From: Rhabdophis nuchalis
Taxonomy: Eukaryota; Chordata; Lepidosauria; Squamata; Natricidae
Length of the DNA: 64,000 bases
Assembly (NCBI GenBank): GCA_039707465.1
Contig: CM077645.1
Span: 147,680,503-147,744,502, forward strand
Direction of reading: 5' to 3'
In this document: piece after piece, positions 57,355 through 64,000 of the stretch
Layout of the letters: every line of letters starts with the position of its first letter
Numbering within the stretch: the first letter of the stretch is position 1
Translations under genes and position numbers: made by a program
Notes under the pieces: generated by a model
The model's database searches: none
What the model was told of the DNA's origin: nothing
The model's input: the letters and a program-made list of their open reading frames with translations, nothing else

Positions 57355-57356
57355 CC
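57234..57356. repeat. (ATT)n microsatellite from a LINE tail
   Basis: About 40 trinucleotide units with an internal CAT-variant patch. Poly-Ile reading frames on both strands are artefacts. Confidence 0.95.
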
Positions 57357-58384
57357 ACACAGTCTGTACGTATCATTGGTGCTGCACTTGTAAGGAACAT
57401 TGTATGAACATTTGGTAGTGATTGGTGCAGTAGTTTTGGAGATTAGCGGTTTTGAACAAACTCATAGTTAACTTTTTTATTTATATATATATGTATACAA
57501 CTTTTATGTATGTTTTTTCAAGGATACAGGCTTTTCAGGAGCCAGCCCTGCTACAGATCATACAAAAATATTAATAGCTTATTATGACATATTTGGTAGA
57601 TGTTTTGAGGTGAAATCAATCAAATTACTTTTAATATCCAGTTTCAATAGTTCAGTCTGTTTCTAAGACCCTGTCTGCAGTTTTTATTTTAAAGTCTTTA
57701 TAATGTAAACAAAATGTTGATTTGAGTTCAGTCACATACATGCTTCTTCATCCATGTTTTTCATGCCTTATTTGGGGGGGGAGGGGACAACAGTTTCACC
57801 TGAGTTCAGAAGGATATACATTTTTGAGGAGTGCATCATTAAGAAGATTCTAGTAACACCACTGTGTTCCTGATACCAGCAAAATACTTTTTTTCTCTCT
57901 AGCTTTTTAATAATTTAATTTAATAATAATATAGATAAACGATTAGCAAATAATTATCGCTGCTGTGATTTTGTTGTTGTACTTTCTGTTACTGTTTTAA
58001 TGTTTATCTGACTGGTTTTATTTGCTAGATAATTATATCTTAATGTATATCTTTCCATTCATTATTTTAACTTATTAATTGCAGTTTTAATTGTAACTGT
58101 AAACTACTTAAAAGTTTCCTTTAAAGGGAGATTTATAGATGTCTTTCAATTAATAAAACAATTTTTAGCTTATCATTTTGAGTTGTACTGTATATGGCTG
58201 AAGATTTTTAATATGAAGTGATATATAAATATTTTAAAGAGATAGTAAAAATAGTGTTATTGTATTATTTAATCCTATGGTTCCGGTGATTTCATTATTA
58301 ATATTTTAGGCCTTCCTTTGTTTAGTTAAACTGATTTAAATGTCAGTACAGAGAATATATGTAGCTCAGGATGGGCCAGGTAGC
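57357..58384. other. intron-like AT-rich sequence, no gene seen
   Basis: Nothing recognised. Confidence 0.5.
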
Positions 58385-59060
58385 CCAAGAAGAAAAGGTA
58401 TTAATCATTCACAAGATACAGTTTAAGGACCATAATGGCCACTATGTAGGGCAGACAGGTAGAAGATTTGCAGAGCACATCCATGAACATCAGCTAATAG
58501 TCACAAGACGCAATGAAAATTAAATCTCATGACACATGTACAGACTCAACCATAGTTTCAATTGGAAAACTGAGCAACTATAACAACAACAACAATAATA
58601 ATAATATTTATTGTCATTGTACTAAAATTACAATGAAATTGGTTAAATCAAACGAAATTCCAAAATGCTAGATAATTCCTGGAAGCTTGGCATTCAGACA
58701 AATTGGCCGTCAATCAGCCATCAAATTAGCTCAACATAGTGATAAACCCTATTTACATTCAAGAGACAATAAAAAAAGCTAGAAAGGAATCAAAAGGACC
58801 AGAACATATCTTTTACAGCAGCCAACAGCCAGATAAACAGGGATTAACTAACAGTCAAGCAGAAAAGAATACCCTAAACAAAGCGCTATGGAATCAAACA
58901 AACAAAAAAGAAGGAAACCACACCTCCTCCAACACTAGCAGGGCAAGCTGCAATACATGAACACGGAACAAAGCCCACCCTCACTACCACTACTGGTGTT
59001 GCCTAATCAGGTATTGAAATATCTGCAAGCAAGCAAGCAATCAACCTCGGAGAGCTCCAA
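58385..59060 (+). pseudogene. Penelope-like element 3' part, interrupted
   Basis: Translation near 58400-58570 gives IQFKDHNGHYVGQTGRRFAE with HIHEHQLIVTRRNEN and NHSFNWKTEQL. This is a GIY-YIG endonuclease with the YVGQTGR box better kept than in the 31.6-kb copy. A small AT-rich insert (about 58580-58668, CAA/TAA repeats) interrupts it. The end (LGIQTNWPS, then INPIYIQET) and the tail tattgaaatatctgcaagca follow. RT is absent and stops are present. Confidence 0.65.
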
Positions 59061-59159
59061 GAAGTACATGGTGAATTAAATTGATGTACACTTCACAGAG
59101 AAGATTCCTTTTCTGTTTTGTTAATTATAATATTGTTAATATTAATAATATTATTTATT

Positions 59160-59475
59160 TTTATTTATTTATTTCATCAAGCATGTATTGGATAGTATAT
59201 ATAAGTATAACCATGATTTTGAATACATGAAATGGATACGAATACAAAAAAACATTAGGACAGGGACAGTATGCACGCTGGGGTGCTTATCCACGCCCCT
59301 AACAGACCTCTTGGGAATGGGATGAGGTAGACAGTCTAAGATTAAAGTTTTGGGGGTTTGGGGAATAAATACAGAGTCAGGTAGTACATTCCAGGCATTG
59401 ACCACTCTGTTGCTAAAGTCGTATTTTCTGAAATCGAGTTTGGAGCGGTTACAAAAATAATTTCTATTCAAAGCA
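59160..59475 (-). pseudogene. LINE ORF2 C-terminal scrap
   Basis: Minus-strand frame: SKLDFRKYDFSNRVVNAWNV, then LPDSVFIPQTPKTLILDCLP. The FSNRVV..WN.LPD motif is typical of the C-terminus of non-LTR retrotransposon polyproteins. A tttattt tail at 59155-59175 is the 3' end. Clade not resolved. Confidence 0.6.
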
Positions 59476-59479
59476 TCTT

Positions 59480-60900
59480 AAAAGCTACACGATTTTTCAT
59501 TCATAAGTGTTATAATTTAGAGTCCAGAACTTACATATTATCATGTATCCTGTATATTCTTAAAATGTATGAGACTTAATAACTTACAGTTTTAACCTAA
59601 GTAAATTAAATAGTTGGTAACTAGCTACCTTAAAGATAAATTAAGCTTCAAAATAATAACTGAACTGATCGATGTTATTTATACTAAGGCACTGAATTTG
59701 TTCTCGTCAACAAGCTTTTTTTACACAGAATTGTGTTCACTGTTTCCTCATCATCTGACTGTAGGATATTATTTCAAGTAGGTGCATTTCTGTAGCAGTA
59801 TTTGGAATATCTGATGAAACTTTCTTTGAGTTGTTGACCTGATTACAGAAGATCATAATCTTTTAACGAGCATATGAATTCTTTTAACTGTAGAAGGGAT
59901 TTTTGCCCTTGGTTCTTATATTGTCTTTGTTTTTCATAGTTCTTAGCTTGGTTTGTTTTGCTGTTTTAATAATAATATTTAAATTTAATATTCACAGAGA
60001 AATTATTTCTACATTGTGCAGAGGTTCAGAAGGAGCAGGAGCATTTTTAATTGAAGGAGACTAACCTGAAAGACTAGGTTAATTATGTACATTCATAAAA
60101 ATTTGGGAGCAGGCTGTTCGCTGAATTTATCCCAAAGGAAAACATACATAACCTAACCAGAAAAGATATATTCAGTTCAGTGGCATTGTAAATCCCTCAG
60201 AATTGATCTCATTCCTTTTAGGCTTTTTCTGAAATAAAAAAGTATATTGTTCCATTATTGGAAAGCTCAGTTTTAGAAATTGGCTTGAAATCTTTAAGGG
60301 GTGATATCAAAAAAAAATTCTGTGGAACATTCCAAGTTATCAATAAGATATAATATATTGACCACATATAATAAATATTTGTGTTCAGCGCAAGCTACTT
60401 TATATCCTGGATGCTCTTTGATTGTTAAAATATACCAGTGCTTTCATTACCAAATTTAATACAAACCTTGGGAAATTGAATTATTTCTTTACGTATCAAC
60501 TTGTCAAGGATGTCATTTGTCAACTTTAATATTTAATTACACATTGGAGCTGTTGGCTGCTTTTTCTGTTGATTCTTTGCTGCAAACTCTTATTTATTCC
60601 AAACATACCTTTTTGTCCAAAATATTGACCTCCATAAAGAAAAGGAATTAATACCAGGGAATAATTTGAGTTTTTTGTTACTGACTTCTTAGGTGGTTAC
60701 ATTATTTATGAAATGAGAGAAAAGGTAGAATTATCCGGAGTAAAATAAACACCTTTTTTAGGATTATATCCATGTAGAATTTTAGCAATGTCCCAAAGGC
60801 GTTTTTTAAAGAGGCAACTGTGGACTTTCTGGTTTTTCTTTGCTTCTCATCCAAAGAAGCTTTTTCAGCTGTCAAGAAGCAGTGGTTTGTTTTAGCAATG
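59480..60900. other. intron-like AT-rich sequence, no gene seen
   Basis: Nothing recognised. Confidence 0.5.
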
Positions 60901-60908
60901 GTTTGTTC

Positions 60909-62317
60909 CAGTGGTGAGATTGAAAAAAAATTAATACCGGTTCTGTGGGTGTGGCTTTGTGGGCATTGCGTGACTTTGTGGAAGTGGCAGGGGAAGGATA
61001 ATGCAAAATCCCCATTCCTGGGGAAAAGTTAGTGCAAAGTCCCCATTCCCTCCCTACCCCACTAACCTGCTTTCTAGCTCCATTCACCTGTTCAGGGCAA
61101 CAAAAGAAGATGAGCTGGGAGGCAGTAGGGGCGGGGCCAGCCTATTTGTAGGTTCTCCAAACTACTAAAAATTTCTGCTACCGGTTCTCCATAATCAGAG
61201 GTGGGCTGCTCCTGGTTCGAACTGGTTCAGGCGAACCAGTAGTGGAAATTAGCCTGAGTCGCCAAACTGGTAGTGACGGCTGGCTGGCCACATCCCGAAC
61301 TGGGATGCTTGGCCTGGGTCACCTTCACAACATGGATCCACACAACTACCTTCTCCTGCCTACACACAGGGAAGCATTCGCACTAGCCTAGCCCCCCCCC
61401 TCCCCATCGGCCACCGTCTCCCGAAGCCACTGCTGTATCAGCCCAGCAAGCTTCACATGCTGGACAACAGGAGAGGGCAGTGGCGGCGGGAGGAGAGGGT
61501 GGCAGGAGGAGAGGGCAGCCAGCATTTCTTCCTCCTAGAGCCGGCTTGGGGGATGGCCAGCCACCACCACGCCCTTCCCTTGCTGTCCACACAAAGCCTC
61601 TGGCAGCAGTGGCCCTCCCATTTTGCCCCGCATGCCCCCTCCCCACCGGCTGCAGCCTGGGCCCCGCCTGGTCATCTGGACAGCTGCCCAGGAAAGCGTC
61701 AGGGAGGACCGGCCTGGCTTCCAATGCTTTTTCCGGCATGGGTGGCAGTGGCAAGTGGTAAGGAAAACAAGCCCTGAGCCAGCATCCCTGCCTCCTTCCT
61801 TCAAGAGCTGGCTTGTGGGACGGCCAGCCTTCCTTGCTGTTGCGCCCTTCCTTGCTGTTGTGCCCTTCCCTCGCCATCCAAGTGGAGTCTCTGCTGGTGG
61901 GGCACCTCCCATTTTGCTACGCACACTCTGCCTTCCTGCCAGCTGCAGCCTGGACCCTGCCTGTTCAGTTGGGTGGGCCAGAAAAGTGGCAGGCGGGGGA
62001 ACTGGCCTGGCCTCCAATACGCCATCTGGCAGGAGCAGTGAGCAGTAAGGGAAGCAAGCCCCATGCCGGCATCCCTGCCTTCTTCCTCCAAGAGCCACAG
62101 GGGTGGGGAAAGTGAGGCTTCTTTGCCAGCCTCCCAGCTGGCAAAACAGAAATTTTCACCTATTCTGTGGGCGTGGCTAGGTGGGGAGGCATGTGACTGA
62201 GTGGGTGTGGTCATGAGTGATGTCCCCCCACCTAGCCATGCCCATAAAACAGGGAATTAAAATTTTGAAACCCATCACTGTCCATAACCTTTCAGAACTA
62301 ACTGAATACCCCCTCTG
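60909..62317. mobile_element. hAT-type MITE (outer), containing a second MITE
   Basis: The exact 8-bp duplication gtttgttc (60901-60908 and 62318-62325) brackets it. The start is cagtggtgagattg and the end taccccctctg. The inner element at 61196-62280 splits it, so its own length is only about 320 bp. Confidence 0.8.
61196..62280. mobile_element. hAT-type element (inner), GC-rich
   Basis: Starts cagaggtgggctgc and ends gaaacccatcactg, flanked by tccataat (61188-61195) and tccataac (62281-62288), 7 of 8. The interior holds a roughly 270-bp unit present at least twice in tandem: gagccggcttgggggatggc at about 61540 and gagctggcttgtgggacggc at about 61803, with a partial third at 62088. Reading frames on both strands reflect the repeat and have no known domain. 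Confidence 0.85.
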
Positions 62318-62325
62318 GTTTGTTC

Positions 62326-64000
62326 TTGCCTTGTTCCCTATTTTTTCAACATTCCAGTCCAACCTTAAGCCCTGAAATTCCCTGATAGCCTTAATCCAAA
62401 TTCCTGTTTAGCTTTCAATCCCTGATAATTTGATCAAGTGCTGGCATCTATTTAAATCCCGTTGAGACTTCCCTCTTATTTAGTAAGGTGGAGAACATTA
62501 TTAGTTTATGGGACTCTGGGGAAATTGCCATCTTCTTGTAGTGTCATCATATCTCTTTCATAAAATAATCCCTTTGGCAATTAATCATAAATGTTCTCCT
62601 AAAAAGATGTGCTGAGCAGCAAACGATAACTTCCCTTATTCATTCTCACTCAGCAATATATAGGCTGATATTTTTGCCACCATGGCAGTATTTAGTTACA
62701 GAGTATTTTAGTGCATAATTCAATTGTGAATCTAGAGTATAACCTCTCCTCAATTATATTGCATTGTTACACCCCAATGTCTGTATCACTAGCATGTTCT
62801 AGGGGGTATAAAGAATTTGCTTGCCTTTGAATTCTATTTCTACCTACTTGCCAGACACTGGTTAATATCCAGCTTTTAGAATGAATAGTATAGATCATAC
62901 TTGACTCTCCACATAAGAAAAATAGTCGATTTAAATTAAATTATTGTAAAATACTGCCACTAATTTGTATGCTTGTTATTGACTTGCTAATGGAAAAATT
63001 TCTAGATATTAATTAATTGAACAACTAGGTTATATAATTTTAATCTAGGGCCAGCCTATAATTATGCACTTTAAATAGTACTACAGTAGGAATAAAGGAA
63101 TAACACTTGATTTTTTTAAAAAACCTTCTGTTATCAATTTTTATTTCTTTTCTGTTTCATAATTATTTAAAAAAATAGGTTTAGGCAAAAGTTCTAAAAG
63201 AACATGAGGCTGGTTTTGGAATATCAGATTTGAAATGTTACTCTGATACCTTTCAACAAAGTTAATTGTTGTTAACACTAGGATTTCAAAGAATGGTAAA
63301 TCTAATGAACTAGTGTTAGAATTCCTGCTAGTCAGATAGATACTATTCCTTCCTAACATTAAACAATTATTTCAAGAATTTGGAAAAAATAGAAATAGTA
63401 TTTATTTCCTGACACTCACCCCTTTCTCTCTCTCTCCCTCCCTCCCGTCATCCTCTTTTTTAGGTAGAGGGATACATTTGTTCAATACAAGGAATGGGTA
63501 AAAAGTTTATATGAAATTCAACTTCACTGTTGATGAATTCTTTGGTGATGCCCAATTGAATGTAACTTAAAAAATAAATACTTGTGAGCTGTCTGGATTT
63601 TTGTTTTACAAATATTCTTCTTTTTTCACCTTTGTATTTCTCCCAGTTTTATTTTTCTGTTTAACCCTAATTTTCTGTGTATATTGCTGTTGACTCAGTA
63701 AAAAAGCAAATCAGAAGCTAAAAAACTAAATGTAGTTTTAAAGGAATGTCTGAAAAATAGGACCAAGCATCAATTCCATCTTTTTCAGTTTTTTACATAA
63801 ATGATCCTTGTCTGTGGCCTTCTGTTGCTATTTATGTTTCAAGTTTTGTTTTGGAGCTGCCTGCAGATGACTTTTTTTTAAAAAGCTTTGCTATGTTGTT
63901 ATGTATGTCCTGATTACTAAAGAGATAAGGGACAAGCAATCCATGCATCAGTTGCTGCAATAAATGATACTATAATTGTCTTTAGAAAAGCAATTTAGCA
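62326..64000. other. intron-like AT-rich sequence, no gene seen
   Basis: Nothing recognised apart from a short CT-rich tract at about 63421-63450. Confidence 0.5.

Noticed and set aside
57163..57418. Poly-isoleucine reading frames
   Set aside because: Translation of an (ATT)n microsatellite.
61383..62214. Long GC-rich reading frames on both strands
   Set aside because: They follow the tandem ~270-bp unit of the inner hAT element and have no known domain or splice context.

Overview
The window looks like nuclear DNA of a squamate reptile, probably a snake. It is AT-rich and intron-like. It carries squamate-type tRNA-derived SINEs, L2/CR1-like LINEs, many hAT-type MITEs, Penelope-like pieces and several DIRS-type tyrosine-recombinase retrotransposons. 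The species assignment is inference from repeat content. The only host exon I can support is a 655-bp plus-strand exon of CDYL (24869-25523). It encodes the chromodomain and following linker and has good splice sites at both ends, so most of the window is probably intron of CDYL. No tRNA, rRNA, CRISPR or operon-like structure is present.

Layout: 0-3.4 kb holds a hAT MITE, simple repeats and a foldback element. 3.45-10.56 kb is a nearly complete DIRS element (DIRS-A) with inverted terminal repeats, internal complementary region and decayed gag, RT/RNase H and YR genes. It is interrupted by an ORF1-only L1-like element (4044-6002, minus, exact 13-bp target duplication) and by a probable solo LTR (9994-10415). 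10.7-14.7 kb is old minus-strand L1 ORF2 and Gypsy debris. 19.0-20.8 kb is a GC-rich hAT-like element (8-bp TSD) built of long foldbacks. 21.5-22.7 kb has a SINE and a probable LTR. CDYL lies at 24.9 kb. 26.4-29.3 kb has hAT/foldback elements and a SINE. 29.3-32.3 kb is a LINE/Penelope block bracketed by a roughly 128-bp direct duplication. 39.0-47.9 kb is a nested cluster: DIRS-B (minus) interrupted by a second, nearly intact ORF1-only element (39054-41050), then DIRS-C (plus), which splits a ~74-bp GC-rich repeat and is itself split by an L2-like LINE (44.46-47.23 kb). 51.8-62.3 kb has four hAT MITEs (one inside a SINE, one inside another MITE), two L2 3' fragments, a Penelope relic and another LINE relic.

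The most notable signal is the pair of full-length, ORF1-only L1-like elements. They share 5' ends, 3' ends and architecture, have their own target-site duplications, and have no ORF2. This matches the 'half-L1' (HAL1) design known from mammals. Both copies sit antisense inside DIRS elements. All boundaries and family names come from reading by eye; no database search was possible.
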